Positions 25,834 to 37,644 of a stretch of DNA of 64,000 nucleotides are shown here, in pieces. The notes beneath the pieces were generated by a model, which saw only the letters and a program-made list of their open reading frames with translations, did no database searches and had not been told where the DNA came from. The first letter of the stretch is position 1. Each line of letters opens with the position of its first letter. Origin of the DNA: Adiantum capillus-veneris (lineage: Eukaryota > Streptophyta > Polypodiopsida > Polypodiales > Pteridaceae); NCBI GenBank assembly GCA_014529385.2, contig CM043955.1:145111140-145175139 (forward strand). The letters are read 5' to 3'. Made by a program: the position numbers and the translations under genes.

Positions 25834-26127
25834 GCTGGCATCCACTACGGGTCTTGGCCGCTTACGGCATTTACTCACTGGCGCGTTAGGTGACCGACAC
25901 GGAGGATCTCTGCCAGTGATTCTATAGCTGGACTACACTTATAGTGCCAGCCTAGTACGCTTCTAGCGAGTTCACACTTAGTGACCGCATGTACATATGT
26001 GCTACTTTTCAGCTTTAGAACTTAGTCATTTTGTACTCTCTTTTCTGTGAAGAAGAAGAAGAAGCTTTCCATCTCTGTGTGCTTTGTGCTTGTCTTGTGT
26101 AGCTCTCTTGCATCCTCATTCTTTACA
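25806..26127 (+). repeat. copia 3' LTR
   Basis: 322 bp, the same length as the 5' copy, with about eight substitutions and no indels. Ends CTTTACA, followed by the CTACA target duplicate. Confidence 0.95.
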
Positions 26128-26132
26128 CTACA

Positions 26133-26335
26133 TCCACCATAGTCTACACAAACATTAAATGTACCAAACAAAATGTGCCCCCACAAATCGTCTCCCAATT
26201 CTAGATTGACTATGGCCAATGCATGCTTTGTCCTTTTCTTGGAAGGACCATCAATTTTGAAGAATGATTTTTGTATTGGGCTTGGAATTTTGATGGTAGC
26301 ATAGATTCTTTTTCTACAATAATTTTCTTGAGGGC
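26133..26335 (-). pseudogene. minus-strand decayed gene, middle exon next to copia site
   Basis: On the minus strand an open stretch from about 26328 to 26133 reads DKYALALKKIIVEKES, FFKIDGPSKKRTKHALAIVN and LELGDDLWGHILFGTFNVCV, and stays open up to the copia target site. Composition is that of a real protein. It lines up in strand with the segments at 20.0-20.9 kb and 27.0-27.8 kb. Function unknown. Confidence 0.4.
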
Positions 26336-26651
26336 TAGCGCATACTTGTCCTACATCAACATTTGATTGTTGTTTAAAAATGTTTTATGGACATTTCTAA
26401 TGCTTCAGGACTTAGACACTTACTTGGTGCAATAACTGCAACATTAAAGCAACAGGCACATTATACCATTCCTATTTTTTGACTCTTTTGTCAATGCTTG
26501 CCTGCATGTACACAATGCATGGGACCTTAGCCGTGGTGGCTTCCTTGGATGTCAGACCCATTGCACACACCATCCATAGCATGTCATGTATGATGTCGCT
26601 ATGTAGCCATGTCGTTCAATCTGCGATTAGATGGACAATGACACATGTAAT

Positions 26652-26835
26652 GAAACACACTTTCTCAAAGCAAAACTGCTAAGTGACTAATCTATCATCA
26701 CATACTTCTTTGTACACCATGATAGATAGAATAGCTATCATCATGCGTACAAAACACACTTTTCTCAAAGCAAAAATGGTAAGTAACTATTATATCATCA
26801 CATACTTCTTTATATACATGATGATAGATAGCTTA
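26652..26835 (+). repeat. tandem duplication, about 100 bp
   Basis: AAACACACTTTCTCAAAGCAAAA through ATCATCACATACTTCTTT to GATAGATAG appears at about 26653 and again at about 26752 with a few changes. On the minus strand it lies in what may be an intron of the decayed gene. Confidence 0.75.
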
Positions 26836-27790
26836 TCTGCCTCATTTGTGGAGTCCATTGTCACCAACTCAAGTCAAACTCGAGGGTGGATATTTATGTA
26901 TGTCTTGTAAGCTTCACCTAAAAACATCATAGTGTAAGCTCTCTTAGAGGATTGTTTCAACTAACAGAATACTCTCAAAGCAATACAACACTAAAACTTA
27001 CTTTCTTCCAAGACACTCATCTAGGCAGCCAATCTCTGAAATCCATCCCAAATCTATAGCATTTTTCTAGATTGATATGACCAACAAGTGTTCTTAATCT
27101 TTGCTTTGAACTCGTTAGTCAATTATTGTCATAAGGGTCCATTTTTGTGTGATCTCATCATTGACTCTGATCGATGGATATCCCAGGGTATCAATAGAAC
27201 AAATAATGGATCCTTTTGGTTTATAATACCCCTCAAGCAAGAACATTTTAGCCAATGGTTTAAAACGCTTGGGATCCCAAATCACTTGCCTTGCCTTTTT
27301 TATCTTTGTCAGTCAACATAGAGGAACCCATGGTAGTGGAGCTTCTCACTCCTCCTACATGATTTTCATGACTTATAAAGCATTCTTACAGCAAAATGTT
27401 TGAAAAATCAAAACCAATACCTTAAAATTCTGTAAATGTTTGGACAACATGTCCTGGCATAGTGTGATTTCATTGGTAATTGGGAAGTTCTCACCAACAA
27501 TAGCTCTCGTTTTCATGTACGCTTATATCTCTCTATCATCGATCTCATCCGCAAAATCCTCCATGTTAGCAACAACCTTAGTAGAGGTGCCTTCATGTAC
27601 CTTAACCTTCCCTTTTGCAGCCTTGGTGAGTGTTGATTTTTGTAAGGTTTGTGGTGTTGGCACACTACTGACATGCATGCCTTGTGGAACTGAGACACTA
27701 GATGTTGGAGACACATCTTTTTTTTATCGTTTTCTCTTGATTTTTTTTCAATTTGCCAAAAAAAATTAGTACAATTCTTGATTCTCAAAT
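26830..27790 (-). pseudogene. minus-strand decayed spliced gene, upstream part
   Basis: Reading right to left, 27714-27523 encodes a Ser/Thr/Lys-rich segment with MEDFADEIDDREI. After one TAA it continues as AYMKTRAIVGENFPITNEITLC. Near 27310-27120 the frame reads WDPKRFKPLAKMFLLEGYYKPKGSII. Around 27110-27000 LTNEFKAKIKNTCWSYQSRKM is followed by two TAG stops, then GAAGAAAGTAAGT resembling a donor. An acceptor-like TTTTTAG precedes GEAYKTYINIHPRV near 26920. Stops and frameshifts indicate decay. No family recognised. Confidence 0.4.
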
Positions 27791-27794
27791 GGTT

Positions 27795-28280
27795 TGTAAG
27801 CTCTCGACTTTTTTCAAATTTTTCAACAAACTTGAGCGGCCAAGCAGTTTTGGATCTCTCAAAGTAATCAAAAACGACCTAGCTTCTGAGCTTCATAACT
27901 TCAAAAGACCAAGCTTTCAAGCTACTCAATTTTGAAGCTTCTCACAGCATCCTTCGAGCTTCATACCTCTTTCCGACGTTGAAAATTCCAAGCATTTCAA
28001 GGAAATGTCAAAGGCTTGTGACAAATCGAAATTCGTAAGGTGAATTTCAACTACAGCTAAACATCAAATCAAGGTATTTTTTTTTTAATTGCTTCTTGTG
28101 ATTAGGTGCTTGAAAGTTTTTCGTGAAGAGTGACTTCACAATTAAGATTATTAAGCACGCACTTATACTATTTTCTTTGTAAAATTGGGCAAGACACTGC
28201 CATAGAGAGAGTCTCTCTATCAATAGGACCAAGTCCCTAGCATTTTTCACGAGCACTTGCATCTCGGAAGAAAAAGGAGT
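27795..28280. other. spacer, no recognised feature
   Basis: T-rich start and short frames only. No LTR ends or primer site were found left of the copia gag that begins near 28290. Confidence 0.35.
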
Positions 28281-28289
28281 TATAAAATT

Positions 28290-29137
28290 TAATGGGGAGG
28301 GCTTCCATACTTGGCAAACTAAGCTAAGGGGTTGTTTAATGAAGAAAACATTATGGGGTGTAGTAAAAACACCTCTCAGTGATCACGAAGGCACACAAAC
28401 GAGGGCATCTACTGCATTCAATCAAGAAAAATGTGAACAATCATTTGGCATCAGAATGATAATTATGTACATTTTATAGATGAGTGCACACATGCATACG
28501 AGGCCTGGCAAGTTCTAGAGAAGAATTTTGGAGCTAGAGCCAAACGGAGTAAGGTTAGCCTAAAAAGGAAACTTTACACACTCACCATGCTTGAGGTGGA
28601 AGACATAGCCAGTTTGGTCAACAGGCTTAAAAGCATGATCACACAATTGGCCTACATCCAATGTGAAGTAGAAGAAGATGACAAAGTTGAAGTCCTCCTT
28701 AGTGCACTTCCTTCCAACTATGACCATATAGTCACTGTTCTTGAAGAAAAGGAGCCAACGCCAGCACTTCAAGATGTGGTAATCTCGCTTCAGGTAGAGG
28801 AAAAGAAGCAAAAATTTCATTTACACCGACAAGTCGAGATTTTTTGGCAAAAGGAGGTGAATCATCCATAGATTTTACATCATCTTCCAACATTCAAAAG
28901 TTCTACGACTGTGGTAAAATTGGACATGTAGCTAAGGATTGTTATATCAATCAATTTTGTAGCAATTGCGATAAGAAGGGCCATCCTCCTTCGAGTTGCT
29001 ATTCGAAGGATCAAGATAGCAATAACAACAACAACAACATTAAAGGCAAGAATCCAATGAAAGGAGCATTTCATGTGGTCAAAGAAGAAGAAGCAGGGGA
29101 AGAAGGGGGGGAATTTTTTGTTACAGATATACTTTGA
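28290..29137 (+). pseudogene. gag: copia-type gag remnant with two zinc knuckles
   Basis: The N-terminal Gag motif FHTWQTKLRGCLMKKTLWGVV is readable from 28300, with frameshifts. From 28560 KLYTLTMLEVEDIASLVNRLKS and LLSALPSNYDHIVTVLEEKEP match the gag at 0.3-0.6 kb. Two zinc knuckles follow: FYDCGKIGHVAKDC (first Cys replaced by Phe) and CSNCDKKGHPPSSC. The C-terminus is acidic (VKEEEAGEEGGEFF) and ends at TGA 29135. No pol domains follow before an LTR-like sequence at 29.28 kb. Confidence 0.75.
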
Positions 29138-29267
29138 AGATCCATTTCTACCTTGTCTATTTCAAGGAGAGGTATTATTTGTCATCATGTCTGGATAGTT
29201 CTGTCATCCTTAGTGGATAGCGTCATCTTGTGTGGATAAATGGGTTTTTCATTCTGTATTACATGCC

Positions 29268-29514
29268 CAAGGGGAGGATTGAAAGGTGGGCGTCATGGGA
29301 ACTCCTTCTACACCTAGTGCAAGTTTTGAAGTAACACATAATATATATGTGTGTTTGGCTACTTTGAAAGACACCAAGAGATTAGAGATACCAAATATTG
29401 GCTGTCAAAACTTTTGTATATATACCTCTCCTTTTTCTATATGAGTTATCCTATTCTGTAAAGGTATTGCATTGTACATGTTTGTATATTGAGTATTGGA
29501 AAGTGTGAAACTCT

Positions 29515-29567
<53 letters not shown>

Positions 29568-29600
29568 TGTAGCCATGGCTATTCAACAATTCAAGCCTCC
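29268..29600 (+). repeat. probable copia 3' LTR with TATA box and CT tract
   Basis: A purine tract, AAGGGGAGGAT, is followed by TGAAAGGTGGGC (29280). TATATATA lies at 29417-29424 and a (CT)n tract at about 29510-29564. The right end is uncertain; ATTCAACA near 29590 is a candidate. It would belong to the gag remnant at 28.3 kb, leaving a gag-plus-LTR structure. Right of it a different copia remnant begins. Confidence 0.45.
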
Positions 29601-29632
29601 ATGAGAGCTCTTTCTCTCTCCCACAAGACAAA

Positions 29633-30255
29633 AATATGCTATGGTTTAGACAAGGCCAAGCCAGATATTGCACATGCAGTGGGAGTTGTGAGTAGATTCA
29701 TGGATAATCTAGGTAAAGAGCATTGGCAAGCTGTGAAGTAGATACTTAGGTGTCTAAAGTGAATGACCACGAATGCTTTATGTTTTGGAGGCACTAACAT
29801 TTTCTTGCAAGGGTATCCTGATGTAGATATGGTAGGTGACAAAAATACTCAAAAAAGAACTATTGTCTATATCTTCATGATTGGAGGCACATCAATTAGT
29901 TGGGCGTCAAAGTTGAAAAAAGTGGTCTCAATTTCTACCAGGGAACCTGCTCTTATGGAGGTTAGCAAAGAGATTTTGTGGCTTCACACATTCTTGGAGG
30001 AGCTTGGATAGAAGCAAGACAATTGTGTCTTGTACAGTGATAGTCAAAGCACCATTCATCTTGCAAAGAATCCAGCCTTTCACTCAAGGACAAAGCACGT
30101 CAAAGTGAGATATCACTTCATACGTACTCTTTTGGAAGAGGGATAGCTAAATCTTGAAAAGGTGCACACAAGCGAGAATGCGGCAGAAATGTTAACAAAG
30201 GTGGTTAACAAGGAGAAGTTGAGCTTTTGCTCAACTTTGATTGGCATTCAAGGAT
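29633..30255 (+). pseudogene. pol: copia RNase H remnant
   Basis: Homologous to 54.10-54.72 kb but older. PDIAHAVGVVSRFMDN, then a TAG, ALCFGGTNIFLQGYPDVDMVGDK (the first RNase H Asp region), TSISWASKLKKVVSIST, a TAG, and VLYSDSQSTIHLAKNPAFHSRTKH. Further stops occur before VHTSENAAEM. It ends at GFAxGIQG-TAA as in the other copy. RT and everything upstream are missing. Confidence 0.85.
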
Positions 30256-30307
30256 AAGAAGCCAAAATGGAAATCAGTCATCACAGGTTTGGTGTGGAGA
30301 TCAATCT

Positions 30308-30610
30308 CCAAGTGGGAGATTGTTAATTATGGAGCTTGATTCACCCCTTGTAATTTTTATTCTTAAAAACTGCACATTTGTTAGGCCCTCGCTATGAGAA
30401 GAAGTCATCGTGTGTGAGAGAAATCACTTGCCAAAAAACCAAAAATCCATGTATGATCGAGAGTTCACCAGAAAATTCATTTTTTTTTAAATATTATGGC
30501 CAGACAGCGGTCGAAAAGTGACCAAAAAATGGCCGATGGCTAGTAGTCAATGGCCGGTTGGCCGATGGTCAAAAGTCTATGGTTGGTGACCAAATTCAAT
30601 GGTTCCCCCA
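30308..30610 (+). repeat. PPT and left part of a decayed copia LTR
   Basis: CCAAGTGGGAGAT precedes TGTTAATTATGGAGC at 30321. The next 290 bp align with the LTR at 54784 (CGCACATTTG, GAGAAGxCATCGTG, TGGCCGATGG and similar). The right half of the LTR is not recognisable. Confidence 0.7.
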
Positions 30611-30760
30611 TTTTCATGGGCAACCATAAAGTAACCCTAAAATTTCAAAAAAAAAAACAAAAATCTCTAAATCTCACTTTTCACTCCCCAAAAGCTCCCC
30701 TAACCAAATACATGGTCAAAAACCTATTTTCTTTCACCAAAATCTGCATTTCTCAACCAT

Positions 30761-31520
<760 letters not shown>

Positions 31521-31863
31521 TTGGGTAAACTTCCCTAACCTCCTTTTACCCTTTTAGGTACACCTTCTTAGCTCATCATCTCCAAGCTTCCCATGGATAG
31601 AGCACCTACAAAAACACTATCAACCACCTCTTGGCTCCTTGCCATGGCTGAAGTATTGCACTCCAAGGTTCTCCATTGAAGTTTTAATCCTGTGTATCTC
31701 CCTTTCTCCAAAAACATTTACTTTTTCCTCCGTCTCTAGCTCATTCAAAACCACCATCAAACCCTCTTATTGTAGCCCCTTCCTCTCTGTAGCAATGTCA
31801 AACTCTACTACTCCATAGAAATCCAAAAGATGAGGTAGAAAGGGTTGTCTTGTACAGCACTAG

Positions 31864-32680
31864 TGTCCCAGTTTTGATAGTTAGATTGAGTAGATGGTTG
31901 ATTTTGGAACTTTAGGGTTGGAGAAATTGTAAGGTATATATACCACTTTTTGACCTTAATGAAAAACCTTTTGTTATTTTAAAACAAGTTTTGAAGTCTG
32001 TGAGTGAGCGTACTGTGTACGAGAGAGAGAGAGAGAGAGAGTGTGTGTGAGCTTTATCTTGACGCTACGTGTGCTCCGGTGGTCGGAATCGAGTGCGGAG
32101 AAGTGCAGCATGTTGCCCCCGATGAGAGCTACGCGCCGATACCTACATTGCGCGCGTACGGTCCGGTTTAGCGAGCTCCTTCTACGAGCTTCATCGGGTG
32201 TTTGGGTGAGTATACGTTGTCCAATTTTGCATTACAGCATATCCACGTGTTCACATCGAGTAGAACTACACATTAGGCACTTTAGATTTTGGAAACGAAG
32301 ACCTACAGATTTCGGCCAAACATCCTACATGTTTCTGCACCAGGTGTTTTGGGTCAGGATTTGGGTTCATAGACCTTAGGGAGAGCGACCTATTGGAAAT
32401 AGTAGGGTCTCCTTCAAGTTCTATGGTGTTTCGAGATTGTTTGATGGGTGTTCGGCTCTAGAAAGTGTTGTAGGAAGTTTCCTCTTATGCACTCTTGAAG
32501 GCTGTGACTTAGACAATTGGTAGAGACCTCTGTAGGAATTAGTTAGGAGTCGGTCGAGTGTAGGTTGATACCTTATGCTTGCTTCCACGCGCCTGCAGGT
32601 CGAGCTTCGTCCTTGGCTGACATTACATGTTAGGTGAGTTCTCGATGTGCTGACGTCCGTCACGGCGTATCCGTCCAACA
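31864..32680 (+). repeat. gypsy 5' LTR, truncated on the left
   Basis: Aligns with 50190-50994. It starts at TGTCCCAG and ends ATCCGTCCAACA. TATATATA at 31935-31942 and (GA)n at 32021-32041, about 80 nt downstream. The first 130 bp of U3 present in the 3' copy are missing. Confidence 0.92.
31935..31942 (+). promoter_or_regulatory. LTR TATA box
   Basis: TATATATA, conserved at 50263-50270 in the 3' LTR. It precedes the GA tract and the first downstream ATG, so it is the likely core promoter of the full-length transcript. Confidence 0.6.
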
Positions 32681-32681
32681 T

Positions 32682-32699
32682 TGGCGCCGTTGCCGGGGA
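32682..32699 (+). other. primer binding site, tRNA-Asp
   Basis: TGGCGCCGTTGCCGGGGA lies one base after the 5' LTR. It is complementary to the 3' end of plant tRNA-Asp (ending CCGGCAACGGCGCCA), the primer used by Athila-type elements. Confidence 0.92.
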
Positions 32700-34519
32700 C
32701 GAAAACCTTAGGTAGGTGTCCGAGACTAATCCTTGAGGATTGGTATTTTTGGCTTGCCAAGAGTCTCGCTTTACATTTAGATAGGATCAGAGGGTGGAGG
32801 ACTCTCTAGGTCTTAGAGGTAGTCTAGGAAGCGTGTGTCTGGCCTAGATCCTTCGACTTAGGTAGATGAGGTAGACTTGGGTAGTTTTAGGTGGTAGTCG
32901 AGTTCTAGAGTAGGAGTTGGAGTGGTAGAAGCCATGAGAGGAGAGCTTGAGAGTCCGGAGAGGCCAAAAAACAACCAAAAACACCATTATCACCATTTCA
33001 CATGATAGGTAGGAGTAGGGTAAGTAGGACATCATGATTCAGGATCTAGAGCATTTCGTGCATGTACACTTGCTTGGTAAAATCATTACAAGTTTGAAAA
33101 AGACACAAAAAGACGCAAAAGTGTGTTTGAAAGCCTAATTGAAGTCCAAAAGTTATTGTGAGTGTTTTTGATAGATCTACAGAGCATCAAGAGCATTCCT
33201 GTCAGAAAAAAAATTAATCTTAAGCCAAAAGACATCCTACGCGTAGGATGTCTACAGGCTAATCTGGGAGGAATTTTGGGATTTTGAGTTGACCAGTGTG
33301 TTGAGAAGGTAGGGTTTACCCTAATTTCAACTGGAAAGTGGAAATTTGACCATATCTTGACAGGATAAGGCCAAATAGACTGAAATTGCCAGACATCCTA
33401 CCCAAATAGTGCCAAAACATTATTTTGAGACCAAAACCACAAGATGGCTGCATGAGCATGTCTTGCATGATATATTGAGTGACTGAAAGGGGTTTCACCT
33501 CATTTGGGTGAGAAAATTGGGTTCAAAGCGGACTTTAGCACTTTTGACTGAGAAAGGCAAGAACATCTAAAATTTGGGACTTTTGACATCCAAACCAAAA
33601 TCTAAGCATACCACTGGGTTACTGACATCAAAGGGAAGCTGTGGGACATGTCTGGGGTCAAACAGGCCAAAAAGATATCCTATGTGTAGGATGTCTTTTG
33701 AGTGATTTTGGACTCCAAACTAAATTTTGAGTATACCGAAGTGATCAGCAACTCAAGGGGAGCATGGGCTTTGAGTTTGAAGCCATTCTGATGAAAAAGA
33801 CATCTTACGCGTAGGATGTCTAAAGCAAGAAATTGAAGCCAGACTTTGACAGTGAGCATAGCCAGGTGTTGTATAGCCTAAGGCAAGCCTCCTAGTCAAT
33901 TTTGATCCAATTTGGAGTTGATTAGACTGATCAACATCAACAACAGGCTGTCGGAACAAATTTCTGACTCATTGACCAGCTAATAGGTGTCCAAACCAAA
34001 AAGTAAAAGCAGCTGTAAGTTCAGCACAACAAGGGGAAACTACAGTGCAAAAATCTAGGCAAAACACAGCAGGAGACATCCCACGCGTAGGATGTCTATT
34101 GAGGCATACTACAAAGAAAATTTGACCTGGCATAGACAGTGAGATTCTATTTGGCTTAGGGGTTCCATAACTTCTTTCAGAAGTGAATTTGGACCTTGTT
34201 TTCCCATTTGACAAAGCAAAGACTGAATTCAAACTTTTTCGCGTAAATTGGCCAACATATGAGGGTAGTATTGTTTCAGATTAGCAAATCTAATCCAGAA
34301 CATCAGCAGTGTATAAAATATAGTAGTGGTTGGGATTAACTCTCCAGTTATACCAATCATTACTAAGATAACCTCTAGCAAATAAATGCTTTGATTCGAT
34401 TGCCGAAATTAAAACGCTTGTGTACAGGTATATTCAGCAACAAAGCAAGAAGTTGTGCAGAAACTAACCCTTTGATAGGTGAGTGGTTGGATTTGTGATA
34501 AATTGCATTGATAAGTTTG
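32700..34519 (+). other. gypsy first leader (PBS to gag)
   Basis: 1.8 kb without a convincing reading frame. It carries four copies of a 24-nt palindrome (separate entry) in loosely repeated surroundings such as CCATTCTGATGAAAAAGACATC. A role in translation or packaging is possible but inferred. Confidence 0.75.
33230..34097. repeat. four copies of a 24-nt palindrome in leader 1
   Basis: Copies at 33230-33253 (perfect), 33673-33696 (degenerate), 33798-33821 and 34074-34097. The half-site is AGACATCCTACG followed by its exact reverse complement, with ACGCGT at the centre. The same element recurs four times ahead of ORF3 at 45.5-46.4 kb. Confidence 0.95.
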
Positions 34520-36463
34520 ATGAATTTAAGATCAGGAAGATACATTGTTAGAGACCAGAAGGTGGAAGGTGACCAAAGTAGCTTAGTGTCCACCGAAGAG
34601 AGTGTAACTCAGGCAAGGCTAGATCCGCTAGCACCGATTATTGAGGAAGGTAGTGATACTGACACTTCGTCAGACAAATCTTTCTTCATGATGGGTAGTC
34701 AACAGCTAGGAGGTTTCACCTATGATGGACCTATGCGAGGAGGAAGCACCTCCCAAAATCCTTTGAATGATTCCAAGCTCACAATGATCTTCTTAGAGGG
34801 AACAAATTCGAGAGGATCCCTAGTCTATTCTGACTATCGAGGCTGCAAGTGCATTTGTATCGAAGAGAGACCAGCTCAAAGATTGGAGATAATTCGAGTG
34901 TATGATGATGGAGATAGATTCCGAGACGAAAAGGGGAACCATTATTTAATAGTTAGTAACCCTGAAGATTACAACAGATATGGAAATAATGTGGCGAAAG
35001 GGAAAATGGTTTCAAAAACTCAAGAACTGCCACCAAACATTGATCGGCCCGGAGCTATTTTTATGTATGATAAGAAAACAACCAGGGTTCCAACTTATAA
35101 CGAGAACGTGGGAATCTACAAACATGAGAGTGAGGGTATAGTCTCTTACTTTCGCAGCAAAGAACCATACGTAAATGAATTAAGCAAAGACAAGGTTCTT
35201 TACTTATTCTCATATGAAACTGCTACGGGGAAGGGTATAGCTTTTGTTGATAGATATGGGCGAGAACACCAACGTATTCTCCCAGAGGAGACAGAGAGGG
35301 CAACAGGTCCAGGAGCATCAACATATGCCCCTGAGGAAGTTCCAAGAGCCACCTACACCCCAAGCAAGTCAACGAATCCTTTTTCTGATGAGTATGACGC
35401 AACCTCACATTCCACCCAACCACAAGCATTCAACAACCAAGACCAACCAGCAAACCAGCCATCATTGCAGGCATGGCTTCGACAAAGTGCAATAATGGAA
35501 TCAGACCGAAACCGAGATGGTTATCAAGCCGCACGAGGGCTCAGGGATTTGCAAGAACCACCACCCTATTCAAGGTATCAGGCAGAGAGTAAGCCAAAGA
35601 CTCAAGGGTCGACAAAGCCTGGAGGACCACCCATAGAACGAGTTCAAAAGGAAGAACCACCTCCAGCGAGAACCGTTAGAAATTATGGCTTAGGAGCACC
35701 ATTGGGAGAGGAACCAGCCTATTACAGAAGGCCTGAGGAGGTATATCGATTAGGACGGGGAGATCCAATGATGAGGTTTGTAGACCATGGAAGAATTAGA
35801 CCTTCTCAAGTGCAAAAATGGGTAAACAAGAAAGACACAGGAAGCAGAGACCCAAGAGATCATGTAGCGGCCTTTGTGCATGTAATTAGAGCTGAAGAGG
35901 TGCTAGATTTTCCTACCCAATTTGCAGGGTTTGGACTAACCCTAGAGGATGATGCTGCCACTTGGTTTGACTCTGTGGAGTGTAGAGACTTTGAGTCGAT
36001 GGAGGAAGTGTTTGACGAGTTTATCGAGGAATTCTCTCAAAGGGGAATAGCTCATAATACCGTCTCACAGATCCATAAATTCAAACAGAAAGATGGAGAA
36101 TCTGTACGAACGGCAGTCCTAAGACTAAAAAGATATGTTAAGTTATGTCCTGTTGAAGAACTACCAACTCAGTCCAGACTTATGTTGATATTCATCCAAG
36201 GACTAAGGAATGCAGATCTCCAGAAAGACTTACATATGAAGAGGAGCACGACGTTGAATGAGTTGACCAAGGAGGCTCTTTACCTTGTGAACAATTATGC
36301 GGTCTACAAAGAAGGGGAATTCAAGGACCTTGATGACGATTCGTCTTCACAACAAAGTGGAAGCAAGTCTTCTAAGACAGCACCGAAAGGAGAAGTAGCG
36401 GTAAACCAGGAGCAGCTTGTAGATGAAGTGCTAAAAAAGATCAACTTGTACGCCAAACCCTAG
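34520..36463 (+). CDS. gag: gypsy Gag (N-terminal extension plus retrotransposon gag domain)
   Basis: The first ATG of the open frame is at 34520 (MNLRSGRYI; NLRSG is a common gypsy Gag start), giving 647 codons to TAG 36461. Residues 1-280 form an N-terminal domain I do not recognise, with YLFSYETATGKGIAFVDRYGRE, then a Pro/Gln-rich linker. From about residue 420 the standard gag fold follows: VQKWVNKKDTGSRDPRDHVAAF, then EDDAATWFDSV, FIEEFSQRG, IHKFKQKDGESV and LMLIFIQGLRN. This is the only long domain in the element without an internal stop. The zinc-finger part lies in the next frame, so expression of Gag-Pol would need a -1 shift, or one indel has occurred near 36463. Confidence 0.88.
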   Translation: MNLRSGRYIVRDQKVEGDQSSLVSTEESVTQARLDPLAPIIEEGSDTDTSSDKSFFMMGSQQLGGFTYDGPMRGGSTSQNPLNDSKLTMIFLEGTNSRGSLVYSDYRGCKCICIEERPAQRLEIIRVYDDGDRFRDEKGNHYLIVSNPEDYNRYGNNVAKGKMVSKTQELPPNIDRPGAIFMYDKKTTRVPTYNENVGIYKHESEGIVSYFRSKEPYVNELSKDKVLYLFSYETATGKGIAFVDRYGREHQRILPEETERATGPGASTYAPEEVPRATYTPSKSTNPFSDEYDATSHSTQPQAFNNQDQPANQPSLQAWLRQSAIMESDRNRDGYQAARGLRDLQEPPPYSRYQAESKPKTQGSTKPGGPPIERVQKEEPPPARTVRNYGLGAPLGEEPAYYRRPEEVYRLGRGDPMMRFVDHGRIRPSQVQKWVNKKDTGSRDPRDHVAAFVHVIRAEEVLDFPTQFAGFGLTLEDDAATWFDSVECRDFESMEEVFDEFIEEFSQRGIAHNTVSQIHKFKQKDGESVRTAVLRLKRYVKLCPVEELPTQSRLMLIFIQGLRNADLQKDLHMKRSTTLNELTKEALYLVNNYAVYKEGEFKDLDDDSSSQQSGSKSSKTAPKGEVAVNQEQLVDEVLKKINLYAKP

Positions 36464-36473
36464 GCTAACAGCC

Positions 36474-37617
36474 CAAGTGGTGTGCTATTGAACAAAAATG
36501 GACAAACCATGGGACCGAGGAATGTTATTATAACAAGGGATATGTGAGAGAGAGACCTTACGCTCCCCAAGCTCCAGTATCTTCCCCTCAAGTTCCACCA
36601 ATGCCTAGATATCAAGCAGGCAACTTACCAGGACCTGTAGGTGTAGAAAGACCACAACCGGTTTTGGGGCAACAACCACCCCTACCAGGATTACGACCAG
36701 TTGGTATAAGATATACAACAACAGTAACTGAATCAGGGGATAAGGCTTTGGTGTCTATGCATGCATATTATGAAGATCCCAATGGATATGCGGAAAACCC
36801 TGTCTATTATCCATCGGAAGAACCCTCGACACTAGAACCATGGAGCATGATAGGAAATACAAGACCACCAACTGCTACACAGGCAGCAGGAGAAGGAAGA
36901 TATAGCTTAGATGAACGAACATTGTTGTTCATAGCCAATGGAGGCATGGGTAGACAGAGACATGCTTACCAACAAAGAGGAGCTCAAGGAGCACCTCAAC
37001 AACCCAAGGGACCTTTCTACAAGTGTGGTGGAGACCATTGGCTGAGAGACTGTCCTCATGATGAAATCATTAGAGTCAATGCGTATTGCCCAGAATGTGG
37101 AATTACTCATTTGATTCCCGATTGCCCTAAGAACCCGAGCAAAGGAGCGAAAACCACCTTGAACATGTTAGAAACAGTACCTTTCAGTGGAGGATCGGAA
37201 AATGAAACAATCATACCTATTCAAGCGGTCACACGAGCCCAAGCTCAAAGAAGGACGAACGAACCCATAGTTGAAGAACCAAAAACCGACGCCCAAGGTT
37301 CAGAAACGAGAAATCAAAGAAGCACTTGGAAAGCTAGAAAGGCGCGTAGGAAAGCCAGGAAAGAACGAGAGCAAAAAGCCCTATCCGAGGAGTTGAAACA
37401 TACAAAGGACAGATTGGAGTGGTTAGAGGATCTAGCTAGCCTAAGCTCACACACCACAGCAACCATAGCACCCAAGGAAATAGCAGAGCCCAAAAGTGCA
37501 GGATCAGGAGGATCTATACTGGTAGACAAGGTAAATGAGCAGTTGGATGCGCTTCTAAAAGCTTATGAAGCTCGACTTAAAAAGAACCAAACCCAGGAGC
37601 AAAGGTGGATGACTTAA
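36474..37617 (+). pseudogene. gag: gypsy Gag C-terminus with zinc-finger motifs
   Basis: In the frame -1 to gag, WCAIEQKWTNHGTEECYY (about 36480) is a Cys/His motif seen at the end of gypsy Gags. After a Pro-rich stretch come two knuckles spaced CX2CX3HX4C. The first (YKCGGDHWLRDC, 37018-37053) has Phe where its first Cys is expected; the second (CPECGITHLIPDC, 37087-37125) is complete. A basic helical stretch (KARKARRKARKEREQKAL) and a coiled-coil-like segment follow. TAA at 37615 interrupts. Confidence 0.8.
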
Positions 37618-37644
37618 CCATATGCAGAAATAAAAAAACAAAGG

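Larger units (their letters stand above)
20887..26132 (+). mobile_element. complete Ty1-copia retrotransposon, CTACA target duplication
   Basis: The element (20892-26127, 5,236 bp) has two 322-bp LTRs, perfect CTACA flanks (20887-20891 and 26128-26132), an initiator-Met primer site, one long gag-pol frame and a polypurine tract. Domain order is Gag, protease, integrase, RT, RNase H, which defines Ty1-copia. By eye the LTRs differ at about eight positions, near 2.5 percent, so insertion is recent. The polyprotein frame holds three internal stops and one frameshift, so this copy is not autonomous. It lies opposite in orientation to a decayed spliced gene. Confidence 0.96.

Noticed and set aside
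32230-32345. ACATCCTACATGT in the gypsy LTR as a ninth palindrome copy
   Set aside because: Only half of the site matches and the symmetric half is absent.
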